Shown: piece after piece, positions 45,087 to 53,903 of the stretch
Layout of the letters: every line of letters begins with the position of its first letter
Numbering within the stretch: the stretch's first letter is position 1
DNA from: Thermoanaerobaculia bacterium
Lineage (GTDB): Bacteria; Acidobacteriota; Thermoanaerobaculia; Multivoradales; Multivoraceae
Assembly (NCBI GenBank): GCA_022826745.1
Contig: JAJDUI010000009.1
Location: 1 to 64,000 of the forward strand
Reading direction: 5' to 3'
Length of the DNA stretch: 64,000 nt
Made by a program: the position numbers and the translations under genes
Notes under the pieces: model-generated
Told to the model about the DNA's origin: nothing
What the model saw: the letters and a program-made list of their open reading frames with translations, nothing else
Database searches by the model: none

Positions 45087-45088
45087 CA

Positions 45089-45757
45089 GTGCCCGGACCG
45101 GAAGGCCCCTTCGAACCGATTCCCGAGTCGGCGCTTCGGGAGGTGCTGGCCGAACTCGAACGTCTCTACCCGGACGCCGACTGCGAGCTGCGCCACGAGA
45201 ACGCGTTGCAGCTACTGATCGCGACGATCCTCTCGGCCCAGTCGACCGACGTGCGCGTGAACCAGGTCACCGAGACGCTGTTCGAGCGCTATCGCAGCGC
45301 GGAGGAGTTCGCGGCCGCCGACACGGCGGTCTTCGAGCAGGAGATCCGCAGCACCGGTTTCTTCCGCCAGAAGACGAAGAGCGTGCTCGGCGCCGCGCGG
45401 AAGATCACGGAGGAGTTCGGCGGCGACGTGCCGGACACGATGGAGGACCTGATCACCCTTCCGGGCGTGGCGCGGAAGACGGCGAACGTGGTGCTCGGCA
45501 CCTGGTTCAGGAAGCCGGTCGGCGTGGTCGTCGACACCCACATCGGACGTCTGGCGCGGCGCCTGGGCATCAGTCCCGAGAAGGACGCGGTCAAGGTCGA
45601 GCGGGATCTGATGCGCCGGCTGCCCCAGGACAAGTGGATCTTCATGGGTCACGCGATCATCTGGCACGGCCGCCGCGTCTGCGCCGCGCGCCGGCCCGAT
45701 TGCGCGAACTGCACGCTGGCCGAGTGGTGCCCGCGCAACGGCCTGGCGGACTGCTAG
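45089..45757 (+). CDS. nth: Endonuclease III
   Basis: 222 residues from GTG 45089. It has the helix-hairpin-helix and catalytic lysine (LPGVARKTANVVLG, Lys130), the catalytic aspartate (VVVDTHIGR, Asp149) and the four iron-sulfur cysteines 198, 205, 208 and 214 in the classic C-x6-C-x2-C-x5-C spacing. It is a DNA glycosylase/AP lyase that removes oxidised pyrimidines in base-excision repair. Length is usual for the family. It is packed between a hydrolase and an amidohydrolase gene, probably by operon chance. Confidence 0.95.
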   Translation: MPGPEGPFEPIPESALREVLAELERLYPDADCELRHENALQLLIATILSAQSTDVRVNQVTETLFERYRSAEEFAAADTAVFEQEIRSTGFFRQKTKSVLGAARKITEEFGGDVPDTMEDLITLPGVARKTANVVLGTWFRKPVGVVVDTHIGRLARRLGISPEKDAVKVERDLMRRLPQDKWIFMGHAIIWHGRRVCAARRPDCANCTLAEWCPRNGLADC

Positions 45758-45773
45758 GCTGCCGCGGTTCGCC

Positions 45774-48554
45774 ATGGAGTTGATCGCCACGATCGGACGG
45801 GCGCTTCGCCTGGCAGCCGCAGGCGTGCTGGCCGCGCTGCCGCTCCTTGCTGGTCCTCCCCCGGAGCCGCCTCCCTTCTACGCCATCGAGGGCGTGCGGG
45901 TCGAGGTCGGCGACGGCACGGTCCTGGAGCGCGCGACGGTCGTCATCGAGAACGGCACGATCACTGCCGTTGCCGAGGACCCGGCGATCCCGCCGCACGC
46001 CTGGGTCATCGACGGCGAGGGGCTCACGGTGTACCCGGGCCTGATCGACGCGATGGGCAGGCTGCCGCAGCCGCGGCGGCCTCCCGGGGGGGCGGGGGCC
46101 GGAGCGCCGGGGCCGGGCGGCCAGCGGCGGCGGCCGGATCCCGACCGGGCCCTGCCGCGCGGTCCGGAAGACCGTCCGCAGACGACGCCCTGGAAGCGGG
46201 CCGCCGACGACCTGGCGCTGGACGCGGAGGCGGTCGAGACCTGGCGCAAGGCGGGTTTCGCGTCAATTGCGGCAAGGCCGGGCGATGGGCTGTTCCCGGG
46301 CCGGCTGTCGCTGGTTCGGCTGGGCGTTCCCGGTCGCGATCCGGAACACCAGGTGGTGGCCCCCGAACTGGCCCAGGTCGCTTCACTGAGCAGTGGCGGC
46401 GGCTTCGGTTCCTACCCCGGGTCGCTGATGGGCAGGGTCGCCTACTTCCGGCAACTGCTGCTGGACGCGGCTCACTACGCCGCCGCGGTCGCCGCCTACG
46501 AGGCCGATCCCGCGGGCTGGCGGCGGCCCGACTTCGATCGAACCCTGGCGCCGCTGGCGGCCGTCGCCTCGGGCGAGGAGCGGATCCTGCTGCCGGGTTC
46601 GAGCGCGGTCGAGATCGACCGGGCGCTCCGCCTCGCCGAGGAGTTCGGTCTCGACTTCACGCTCTACGGCGGCCAGGAGGGTTACCGGCGGGCCGCCGAA
46701 CTCGCGGATGCCGGAGTGGCGGTGCTGGTCGACGTCGACTGGCCGGAGCCGCTGCCCGAGCGCGACCGGGATCCGGACGCCGACCGGCCGCTTCGCGAGA
46801 TCCTCCACGAGCGGCTGGCGCCGACGACGCCGGCCGAGCTGGCCGCGGCGGGTGTCCGCTTCGCGCTCAGTTCCGGCGGCGCGGAGGACGCCGCCGACTT
46901 CCTGGCCGGCGTGCGCCTGGCGATCGAAGGCGGCCTGGAACCGGCCCGGGCGTTGGCGGCGCTGACCCGGGACGCGGCGGCGGTTCACGGCCTGGATGAC
47001 CGGATCGGCACGGTAGCCGCGGGAATGGCGGCGGACCTCGTGCTGGCCGACGGCTACCCTTGGCAGGAGTCGACGCGGGTGGAGGGCGTGTTCATCGACG
47101 GCGTCCGGTACGCGGTCTCCGACGGTGAAGAGGCCGAAGGCGACGGTGAGGACGGCGAACGCGGTGAGCGCGGCCCCGGCGGCCGTCGCGGCGGGTCGAC
47201 CGATGCGCCCGCGCCGATGCGGCTGGCCGAGGTCGCGGAGAAGTACGCGGAAGTTGCCGGAGACGGGATGGTGCCGATGACCGGTCCCTACCGCGAGGAC
47301 GACGTGCTGGCGATCGTCGGCGGCACCGTGCTGACGATGTCCGGCGAGACGATCGAGAACGGCACGGTGGTCGTGCGGGACGGCCGGATCGCCGAGGTCG
47401 GCAGCGGCGTCAGCCCGCCCCGGGGCGCGCACGTGATCGATGCCGAAGGTCGTTACGTCACGCCGGGCATCTTCGACGCTCACTCGCACATCTCAACGGC
47501 GGGTGGCGTCAACGAGGGCAGTCTGGCGGTGACCTCGATGGCGCGGATCGAGGACGTGGTCGATCCGACCGACATCGCGATCTACCGGGCGCTCGCCGGC
47601 GGCGTCACGACGGTCAACGTGCTCCACGGCAGCGCGAATCCGATCGGCGGCCAGAACCAGTTGCTGAAGCTTCGCTGGGGCGAGAACGCGGACGGTCTGC
47701 GCTTCGAGGGCGTGCCTTCGGGCATCAAGTTCGCGCTCGGCGAGAACCCGAAGCGGTCACGGTCTTTCGGCCCGGGGCCGCGCCGCTACCCGGCGACCCG
47801 GATGGGCGTTCTCGACGTCATCCGGGAGGCGTTCACGCGGGCTGCGGAGTACCGGGACGCGTGGACGCGCCACCGCGAGGCGGAAGCCGCCGGTCGCCGC
47901 AGCCGCCCGCCCGCGCGGGATCTGGAGCTCGAGCCGCTGGTCGAGATTCTGGAGGGCGAGCGGCTGGTGCACGCCCACAGCTACCGGGCCGACGAGATTC
48001 TCCAGTTGCTGCGGCTGGCGGAGGAGCTCGGATTCCGGATCGCCACGCTGCAGCACGTGCTGGAGGGCTACCGCGTGGCGGACGAGATTGCGGCCCACGG
48101 CGCCGGCGCCTCCACCTTCTCCGACTGGTGGGCCTACAAGGTCGAGGCCTACGAGGCGATTCCGCACAACCCGGCCCTGATGGTGGATCGCGGCGTCCTG
48201 GTCTCGGTCAACTCGGACGACGAGGAGGAGATGCGCCACCTGAACCACGAGGCGGCCAAGGCGGTCAGGTGGGGCGGCCTCTCCGACGATGAGGCCCTGG
48301 CCCTGGTCACGATCAACCCCGCCCGCCAGTTCGGGATCGAGGATCGCATCGGTTCGATCGAGGTCGGCAAGGACGCCGATCTCGTGATCTACGACCGGCA
48401 TCCGCTGAGTTCCTACGCCGTCGTCGAGACGACGCTGGTGGACGGCAAGGTCTACTTCGACCGCGAACTGGACCGGCGCCGGCGAGAGCAGTTGGCTGCG
48501 CTGGAGCAGTCGTTGACCGAGCCCGCGGGCGAGGACGGCGGAGACGAGCCGTGA
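45774..48554 (+). CDS. Double amidohydrolase, one half degenerate
   Basis: 926 residues with a signal peptide (LRLAAAGVLAALPLLAGP). The N-terminal half (about 30-440) has the amidohydrolase frame GLTVYPGLIDAMGRLP ... GTVAAGMAADLVLADG but no H-x-H metal motif after PGLID. The C-terminal half (about 505-905) is complete: YVTPGIFDAHSHISTAGG (H-x-H), VHAHSYRADE, TLQHVLEGYRVADE, SVNSDDEEEMRHL and GSIEVGKDADLVIYD, like imidazolonepropionase-type enzymes. A Gly/Arg-rich linker lies near 450-475. It is probably an exported metal-dependent hydrolase; the substrate is unknown. The next gene overlaps its stop by four bases. Confidence 0.85.
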   Translation: MELIATIGRALRLAAAGVLAALPLLAGPPPEPPPFYAIEGVRVEVGDGTVLERATVVIENGTITAVAEDPAIPPHAWVIDGEGLTVYPGLIDAMGRLPQPRRPPGGAGAGAPGPGGQRRRPDPDRALPRGPEDRPQTTPWKRAADDLALDAEAVETWRKAGFASIAARPGDGLFPGRLSLVRLGVPGRDPEHQVVAPELAQVASLSSGGGFGSYPGSLMGRVAYFRQLLLDAAHYAAAVAAYEADPAGWRRPDFDRTLAPLAAVASGEERILLPGSSAVEIDRALRLAEEFGLDFTLYGGQEGYRRAAELADAGVAVLVDVDWPEPLPERDRDPDADRPLREILHERLAPTTPAELAAAGVRFALSSGGAEDAADFLAGVRLAIEGGLEPARALAALTRDAAAVHGLDDRIGTVAAGMAADLVLADGYPWQESTRVEGVFIDGVRYAVSDGEEAEGDGEDGERGERGPGGRRGGSTDAPAPMRLAEVAEKYAEVAGDGMVPMTGPYREDDVLAIVGGTVLTMSGETIENGTVVVRDGRIAEVGSGVSPPRGAHVIDAEGRYVTPGIFDAHSHISTAGGVNEGSLAVTSMARIEDVVDPTDIAIYRALAGGVTTVNVLHGSANPIGGQNQLLKLRWGENADGLRFEGVPSGIKFALGENPKRSRSFGPGPRRYPATRMGVLDVIREAFTRAAEYRDAWTRHREAEAAGRRSRPPARDLELEPLVEILEGERLVHAHSYRADEILQLLRLAEELGFRIATLQHVLEGYRVADEIAAHGAGASTFSDWWAYKVEAYEAIPHNPALMVDRGVLVSVNSDDEEEMRHLNHEAAKAVRWGGLSDDEALALVTINPARQFGIEDRIGSIEVGKDADLVIYDRHPLSSYAVVETTLVDGKVYFDRELDRRRREQLAALEQSLTEPAGEDGGDEP

Positions 48555-49843
48555 CCGCCGTGTACGGCAGGATCGCGGCGGGACTGCTGGCCCTGGCGGC
48601 GTTCGCCGCGCCGGCGGCGGCCCAAACGCTGGCGATCGAGGGCGGTACGGTGCATCCTGTGTCGGGCGCTGCCTACACCGGCACGGTCGTCGTGCGGGAC
48701 GGCGTGATCGAGGCGGCCGGTCCGGATGTCGCCGCGCCGCAGGGCGTCGAAGTGATCGACGCCCGCGGCCTCCACGTCTATCCCGGTCTGTTCAATGCCT
48801 GGACGGTCCTCGGGCTGGTCGAGATCGACTCGGTTCCCGCCACGCTGGACCAGGCGGAGCTGGGCGACACGCCGCATCTCCTCGCGATCGAGGGGGTGCA
48901 TCCCGCGAGCGAGATCATTCCGGTGACCAGGGAGAACGGTACGACGCACGCGTTGACGGCGCCCAGCGGCGGACCCTGGACCGGCCAGGCGTCGGTGATC
49001 CTCCTCGACGGCTGGACGGTGGAGGAGATGGAAGTCGAAAAGAGCGTCGGCGTGGTGCTCGAATGGCCGAGCCTCGAGACCCGCGAGTTCGACTTCTCGA
49101 CCTTCAGCGTCCGCGAGAAGAAGTTCTCCGAGGCGAAGCGGGACTACGACCGGACGGTGGACGAGCTCGACGACTGGATCGAGGCGGCCCGCCAGTACGA
49201 CCACTCACGATCGAACGCCGGTTCCGCGGCGGCGGTGGAGCAGGACCACGCCCTCGAGGCGGTCGCGCGGGTGGCTCGGGGCGAACTGCCGCTCCTGGTC
49301 GTCGCCGATCGGGCCCGGGCCATCCGTGACGCCGTGGCGTTCGCGGAAGAGCACGGTCTGCGGCTCGTGCTGGGTTCAGGACGCGACGCGGCGAAGGAGG
49401 CGGACCTGCTCGCCGAGAAGAAGGTGCCGGTCATCCTGAACTCGGTTCAGGCGCTGCCGGCCGAGGAGGACGACCCGTACGATGGCCCCTTCGCCGCGCC
49501 GGGCGAACTCCATCGCGCCGGCGTTCCGATCGCGTTCGGCACGTTCGACGCGTCGAACGCTAGGGCCCTGCCGTACGAGGCCGCCACCGCGGTCGCCTTC
49601 GGTCTCGAACGGGAGGCCGCGCTGCGGGCGCTGACGCTGGGCGCGGCGGAGATCCTGGGGCTCGACGATCGCCTGGGCTCCATCGACGCAGGGAAGTGGG
49701 CGAACCTGATCGTCACCGACGGCGACCCGCTGGAGGTGCGTACCGCGGTGCGGCACGTGATCGTCCGCGGCCGCGACGTGGACCTGTCGAACCGGCACAG
49801 CCGGTCGTACGAGTTGTACCGTAGCCGGCCGGCGCCCCCGTAG
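48551..49843 (+). CDS. Amidohydrolase-like protein lacking the metal motif
   Basis: 430 residues from GTG 48551, overlapping the previous stop. A signal peptide (GLLALAAFAAPAAA) precedes the amidohydrolase fold. The place of H-x-H reads GLHVYPGLFNAWTVLGLVEID, so the first metal ligands are missing, whereas the C-terminal GSIDAGKWANLIVTDGDPLEV is typical. It resembles the degenerate N-terminal half of the upstream protein more than its active half. It is likely inactive or a structural partner of that enzyme; translation coupling supports an equimolar complex. Confidence 0.8.
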   Translation: MTAVYGRIAAGLLALAAFAAPAAAQTLAIEGGTVHPVSGAAYTGTVVVRDGVIEAAGPDVAAPQGVEVIDARGLHVYPGLFNAWTVLGLVEIDSVPATLDQAELGDTPHLLAIEGVHPASEIIPVTRENGTTHALTAPSGGPWTGQASVILLDGWTVEEMEVEKSVGVVLEWPSLETREFDFSTFSVREKKFSEAKRDYDRTVDELDDWIEAARQYDHSRSNAGSAAAVEQDHALEAVARVARGELPLLVVADRARAIRDAVAFAEEHGLRLVLGSGRDAAKEADLLAEKKVPVILNSVQALPAEEDDPYDGPFAAPGELHRAGVPIAFGTFDASNARALPYEAATAVAFGLEREAALRALTLGAAEILGLDDRLGSIDAGKWANLIVTDGDPLEVRTAVRHVIVRGRDVDLSNRHSRSYELYRSRPAPP

Positions 49844-49867
49844 CGCGTCAAGTGGAGCCGGCCTGGC

Positions 49868-49888
49868 GGCCGCCTCCAGCGGGCGGCC
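49868..49888. terminator. Hairpin between convergent genes
   Basis: GGCCGCC (49868-49874) pairs with GGCGGCC (49882-49888) across a 7-base loop, in the 45-base gap between the convergent stops at 49843 and 49889. It is a plausible bidirectional terminator without clear T tracts. Confidence 0.4.
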
Positions 49889-50431
49889 CTACGGTTCCTG
49901 ATTCGACTCGGCCTGCTGCTCCTGCGCCTGGAGCATCTCGACGACTCGCTGGGTCAGGTCGACCCGGGCGCTGGCGTGGAGCACGCCGCCGATGCTGGCG
50001 TTGAGGATCAGGTCGTAGCCGTTCTCGTCGATCAACTGCTGCACGATCGGGCGAAGGCGCTCGTTGATCTGTTGCAGCGCCTCTTCCTGGCGCTTCGCGG
50101 CGCGGCGTTCGGCGTCGTTGGCGAGGCGCTGAGACTCGCGCTGCAGGTCCTCGATCTGGTGCTGGATGCCGCGCAGTTCGTCCGGCCCCTTGCCGACGGC
50201 GCTCTGGCGCAGCGCCTCGACGCGGCCGGCGTTGGCTTCCAGGGCGGTCCGCGTCTCGGTCTCGATCTGCTGGAGGAACTCCGCGAGCGCTCTCCCTTCA
50301 CGCGCTTCAGCGACGACCAGTTCGACGTTGATCGAGGCGACGCGGGTTGCCTCCTGGGCGTGGAGCGCGGGCGAAATGGTGGCCGCCAGGAGGGCGGCAA
50401 GCGAACAGACGATGAGGCGGCGACTGGTCAT
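49889..50431 (-). CDS. OmpH/Skp family periplasmic chaperone
   Basis: 180 residues. A signal peptide (IVCSLAALLAATISPALHA) is followed by VASINVELVVAEAREGRALA, the first Skp strand. A long charged coiled coil with many Gln, Glu and Arg follows (about 60-135), then DENGYDLILNASIGGVLHAS. Skp-type trimers hold unfolded outer-membrane proteins in the periplasm. It overlaps the DUF1820 gene by four bases. The surroundings (DUF1820, S1) are not the usual bamA-lpxD context. Confidence 0.85.
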   Translation of the reverse strand: MTSRRLIVCSLAALLAATISPALHAQEATRVASINVELVVAEAREGRALAEFLQQIETETRTALEANAGRVEALRQSAVGKGPDELRGIQHQIEDLQRESQRLANDAERRAAKRQEEALQQINERLRPIVQQLIDENGYDLILNASIGGVLHASARVDLTQRVVEMLQAQEQQAESNQEP

Positions 50432-50769
50432 TTGGTCTCTCCACCGGGGGTGTAGATCGGCATCGGGAACGGCGTCACCTTCCGGCTCTCCGGCCGCTCG
50501 ACATCCCGTATTCGGGCGGTCCCCTGCTTGGTGACCTGGTCGATGCGGAGGACGGAGTGCATGGGCAGGTAGGTCCGTCGGACGCCCTTGAATTCGCGCT
50601 GGAGGCGTTCTTCCGAGGGGTCGACGACGACCTGGGTCTTCTCACCGAACACGAGTTCGCCGATCTCGACGAAGCCGAGCAGGCCGCCCTGGGAGACCGA
50701 GCAGGCGTAGACCTCGTAGATCTCGCCTTGACTCAGGAAGGTCACCCGGTAGATCAGGTCGTCGGACAC
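50428..50769 (-). CDS. DUF1820 protein
   Basis: 113 residues matching DUF1820 along its length: IYRVTFLSQGEIYEVYACSV, GFVEIGELVFGEKTQVVVDP and RRTYLPMHSVLRIDQV. The function of the family is unknown; it is small, soluble and widespread. It is transcribed between an S1-domain protein and an OmpH chaperone with near-zero spacing. Confidence 0.85.
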   Translation of the reverse strand: MSDDLIYRVTFLSQGEIYEVYACSVSQGGLLGFVEIGELVFGEKTQVVVDPSEERLQREFKGVRRTYLPMHSVLRIDQVTKQGTARIRDVERPESRKVTPFPMPIYTPGGETK

Positions 50770-50772
50770 GGG

Positions 50773-52245
50773 CTACTTGGGTTGCTGGAGTTTGGCGAAA
50801 GCGGCCGCCATCACGTTCAGGCCGCTCGACTCCTTCTGGCGCTGCCGGTACTTCTTGTAATCGGTCTTGGTGCCGCCGAGTTGCGATCCGGGTGGCGCCA
50901 GACCCAGGCGGCGGCGCTTCCGGTCGATGCTCTCGATCATTACCTTGATCTCGCGACCGGGGTGATACGCGCGCCGGGCCAGGTTTCCGTCGGCCCCCTT
51001 CACCGCCGACATCGGCAGGAGCCCGGTGAGTCCGGGTTCGAGCTGGACGAAGATGCCGAAGCGGGACACCTGCTCCACCTTGCCTTCGACCTCGGCGCCC
51101 TCGACGTACTGCTTGCCGAGGTCCTTCCAGGGGTCGCTAGCGGGCACCTCGCGCAGCGAGAGGGCGATCCGTCGCCGTCTCGGGGCGACTTCGACCACCC
51201 AGCCCTCGATCTCCTCCCCGACCGCGAACTCCGGCGCGCTCATCGACTTGCCGATGGGAAGCTGGGAAGTGTGGACAAGGCCGTCGAGGCCGGGCGCCAG
51301 TTCCACGAAGAGGCCGAACTCGCTTTGCCGGACCACCTTGCCCTTGAACTGTTCGCCGGCGGTGAAGCTCTTCGCCGTCTCCTTCCAGGGGTCGGCTTCC
51401 AGCGCCTTCATGGACAGCGAGATGCGCGAGCTGCGTTTGCCGTTCTTCTTCTCGATCTTGGTGACCACGGCTTCCACGCGCTGTCCGACCTTCAACAGGT
51501 CGGCGGGCTCTCCCGACCGGGTTCGGGAGATCTGGGTCCGGTGGACCAGGCCTCCGATTCCGCCGCCGAGATCGACGAAGGCGCCGAAGTCGGTCACCGA
51601 GGTCACCTTGCCGCTGACGGGCTCGCGGGATTCCTGTTTGGCGCGAATCTCGTCGAGCGCGCGCTTGCGCTCGTTGCGAATCGCCGGTCGCCGGGTCAGC
51701 ACGATCCGCCGCCCCGCCTCCTTGATCTCGAGGACGTGGAAGGTGTACGTGTTGTTCACGTACTGCGCCGGCGGCTTCGGCCGGTTGCCGAGTTCCATCA
51801 GCGATCGCGGACAGAACGTCGTGACGCCTTCCGAGACGATGTGGAATCCGCCCTTGTTCCAGCCGATGACCTTGCCCTCGACCGGGTTCTTCGCTTCGAG
51901 GGCGGCGGCAAAGGGAACAGCCGAGGGCGCGAGTGGAGGTGCCTCTTCGACGGTTGGGGGCACCTCGACTTCGGCTTCAGACTCCGGCTGCTCTCCCGCC
52001 TCGGCCTCGGCCTCAGTGGTCGGCGGTTCTTCCGCTTCGGCGGCGGCCGCGGTTTCCACGTCGGGCTCGGCCTGCACCTCTGTCGCGGCTGCTTCGATCA
52101 AGTGTGTTTCAGGTTCGACGGGAGGCGTCTCCTCGGGAGCCGTCTCTTCCGGCGTTGCCGTTTCGGTTTCCGCCGGCGTGGCTTCCACGGCAGCCTCATC
52201 CTCCGACGGCGGCTGAGCGAGCGCGTGATCGTTCGTCTCAGTCAT
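50773..52245 (-). CDS. S1-domain RNA-binding protein (ribosomal S1-like)
   Basis: 490 residues. The first ~125 residues are Glu/Ala/Thr-rich and acidic. Four S1 domains follow: about 135-205 (EGKVIGWNKGGFHIV), 215-290 (SGKVTSVTDFGAFVDLGGG), 300-375 (KGKVVRQSEFGLFVELAPG) and 390-465 (EGKVEQVSRFGIFVQLEPG). This is fewer than the six of E. coli S1, and the acidic leader is unusual. It probably binds single-stranded mRNA during translation initiation or another RNA process. It is the first gene of a leftward run with DUF1820 and OmpH. Confidence 0.85.
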   Translation of the reverse strand: MTETNDHALAQPPSEDEAAVEATPAETETATPEETAPEETPPVEPETHLIEAAATEVQAEPDVETAAAAEAEEPPTTEAEAEAGEQPESEAEVEVPPTVEEAPPLAPSAVPFAAALEAKNPVEGKVIGWNKGGFHIVSEGVTTFCPRSLMELGNRPKPPAQYVNNTYTFHVLEIKEAGRRIVLTRRPAIRNERKRALDEIRAKQESREPVSGKVTSVTDFGAFVDLGGGIGGLVHRTQISRTRSGEPADLLKVGQRVEAVVTKIEKKNGKRSSRISLSMKALEADPWKETAKSFTAGEQFKGKVVRQSEFGLFVELAPGLDGLVHTSQLPIGKSMSAPEFAVGEEIEGWVVEVAPRRRRIALSLREVPASDPWKDLGKQYVEGAEVEGKVEQVSRFGIFVQLEPGLTGLLPMSAVKGADGNLARRAYHPGREIKVMIESIDRKRRRLGLAPPGSQLGGTKTDYKKYRQRQKESSGLNVMAAAFAKLQQPK

Positions 52246-52331
52246 GGTGAGGAGGAGGAGAAGGGGCCGCGGCTTCGGGGCGCGGCGGCGGCGTTTGGCC
52301 GGACGGCGATTGTAGCACCGCGACCAAAGAG

Positions 52332-52357
52332 AAGGGCCCTGCCGAAGCAGGGCCCTT
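52332..52357 (-). terminator. Strong UUCG-loop hairpin after the Hsp20 gene
   Basis: AAGGGCCCTGC pairs perfectly with GCAGGGCCCTT; read on the minus strand the loop is TTCG, an extra-stable tetraloop. It follows the hsp20 stop by 24 bases and precedes the S1 gene. The downstream bases (CTCTTTGG) are only weakly T-rich. Confidence 0.7.
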
Positions 52358-52381
52358 GAGCTGTCGGTCCGGGAGACCGGG

Positions 52382-52849
52382 TCAGGCGATGTCGATCTTC
52401 CTCGCCTTGGCCTCCTCGGCCTTCGGGATGGTGATGTTCAGCACCCCGTTCTCGAACTCGGCGCCGACTGCCGCGACGTCAACGTCGCTGGGCAGGTTGA
52501 AGCGCCGTACGAAGCGACCGTAGACGCGCTCGACCCGGTCGGCGGTCGCGCCCTCGTGGCTGGCCTGACGCTCGCCCGAGAGGGTCAGCGTGTGGTCCTC
52601 GATCGTGAGGTCGATGTCGGACTTCGTCAGACCGGGGAGATCGACGGCGAGGGTGTAGGCCTCGTCGGTCTGCGTGAGGTCCGCGGCCGGCCACCAGGTC
52701 ATGGCGGCGGACTCGGCCCCGTCGTGGCCGGCCACGCGGCTCAGGACGGGCGAGAAGAAGTCGTCGAGCATCGCCTTGCCGAAGAGCGGCTCGAAGGCCC
52801 CGATCAGGGGACGGTGGAACGGAGTGTGTCGAATCAGGCTACGGGTCAT
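52382..52849 (-). CDS. Hsp20 family small heat-shock protein
   Basis: 155 residues from ATG 52849, with AAGGAGG eight bases upstream. The alpha-crystallin domain spans about 50-150: WWPAADLTQTDEAYTLAVDL, PGLTKSDIDLTIEDHTLTL, SGERQ, YGRFVRRFNLP and the C-terminal FENGVLNITIPK. An oligomeric ATP-independent holdase that keeps heat- or stress-unfolded proteins soluble. It stands alone and ends in a strong terminator. Confidence 0.93.
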   Translation of the reverse strand: MTRSLIRHTPFHRPLIGAFEPLFGKAMLDDFFSPVLSRVAGHDGAESAAMTWWPAADLTQTDEAYTLAVDLPGLTKSDIDLTIEDHTLTLSGERQASHEGATADRVERVYGRFVRRFNLPSDVDVAAVGAEFENGVLNITIPKAEEAKARKIDIA

Positions 52850-52976
52850 TGTGTTGTCCTCCTTGAGGTTGGTTCGTTCGATCCAGGCGTCGGCGCTGGT
52901 TTCTGCTGCCGACGACTCAGGAGTATGAGTCAAGGAGAAGCAGATGTCAACTATCTGATTGTAACTCCGTCAAGTC

Positions 52977-53753
52977 TTAGTTCGGCAGCGTAGCGCCGGT
53001 GACGGCGCCCAGGGTGGGGCCGATCTCGGCGTGGAGGACGAGGTCGGCGATGCTGTCGAGGTCGGTGGCCTCCCGGTTCAGGATGACGAGCCTGGCGCCG
53101 GCCTGCTTCGCCAGCGCCGGGAAGCCGGCCGCGGGATAGACGACGAGCGAGCTCCCGATGGCGAGGAAGAGGTCGGCGGTCAGCGTTGCTTCGTGGGCGC
53201 GGCGCATCGCCTCTTCCGGCATCGCCTGGCCGAAGGAGATCGTGGCCGTCTTGATGATGCCGCCGCAGGCGTCGCCGGCCAGGTTCTGCCGCGTGCAGAC
53301 GGGCAGTTCCTCCCGCTCCCTGAAGGCGGCGACGATGGGCCCCAGCTCGTAGCGCTTCCGGCACTCGAGGCACGCCGCGTAGGTGGCGTTGCCGTGCAGC
53401 TCGATCACCTCGTCGTCAGGGATTCCCGACTCCTGGTGCAGGCCGTCCACGTTCTGCGTGATCACGGCGAGGAGCTTTCCCATGCGCCGGAGCTCGGCCA
53501 GGGCCAGGTGACCGCGGTTCGGCTTCGCCTGGCCGATCGTGCGGTCGCTGCCGATCTTGCGCCGCCAGGACTCGCGCCGCGCGTCTTCCGAGGCCATGAA
53601 CTCGCTGAAGTCGATCGGCCGGTACTTGGTCCAGATTCCGCCCGGGCTCCGGAAGTCCGGGATGCCGGATTCCGTGCTGATCCCCGCGCCCGTGAAGGCG
53701 ACGATCCGGGTTGCTTCGTCGATCAGGCGTTCGAGATCCTGCGTTTGGCTCAT
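52977..53753 (-). CDS. cobB: Sir2-family NAD-dependent protein deacylase
   Basis: 258 residues. The NAD site is TGAGISTESGIPDFR (21-35), the catalytic part TQNVDGLHQ and His120 (ELHG), and the zinc cysteines are 128, 131, 153 and 163. IGSSLVVYPAAGF completes the Rossmann pattern. Bacterial CobB-type sirtuins remove acetyl and related groups from lysines using NAD, for example activating acetyl-CoA synthetase. It diverges from the MoxR gene across a short region with a perfect operator-like palindrome. Confidence 0.92.
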   Translation of the reverse strand: MSQTQDLERLIDEATRIVAFTGAGISTESGIPDFRSPGGIWTKYRPIDFSEFMASEDARRESWRRKIGSDRTIGQAKPNRGHLALAELRRMGKLLAVITQNVDGLHQESGIPDDEVIELHGNATYAACLECRKRYELGPIVAAFREREELPVCTRQNLAGDACGGIIKTATISFGQAMPEEAMRRAHEATLTADLFLAIGSSLVVYPAAGFPALAKQAGARLVILNREATDLDSIADLVLHAEIGPTLGAVTGATLPN

Positions 53754-53805
53754 GCGTGTCTCCAGGTTGCTTCGGGCGGCCCAACGAGTCTACGAGCCGT
53801 TCTCT

Positions 53806-53829
53806 ACCGACCGGTCGGTCTGTTACACT
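53806..53829 (+). promoter_or_regulatory. Palindromic operator in front of the MoxR/CoxE operon
   Basis: ACCGACCGGTCGGT at 53806-53819 is a perfect 14-bp palindrome, four bases before a -10-like TACACT (53824-53829). It therefore sits between -35 and -10, as repressor operators often do. The sequence is of the kind bound by TetR-family repressors; no such gene is in the window. Confidence 0.5.
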
Positions 53830-53903
53830 GCCCCCTGACCTTGGGAACTGTGCCTGCAATGAAGCTGGACAAAGCCGGCAGAGCCGGAGGATAGAGGATC
53901 AGT

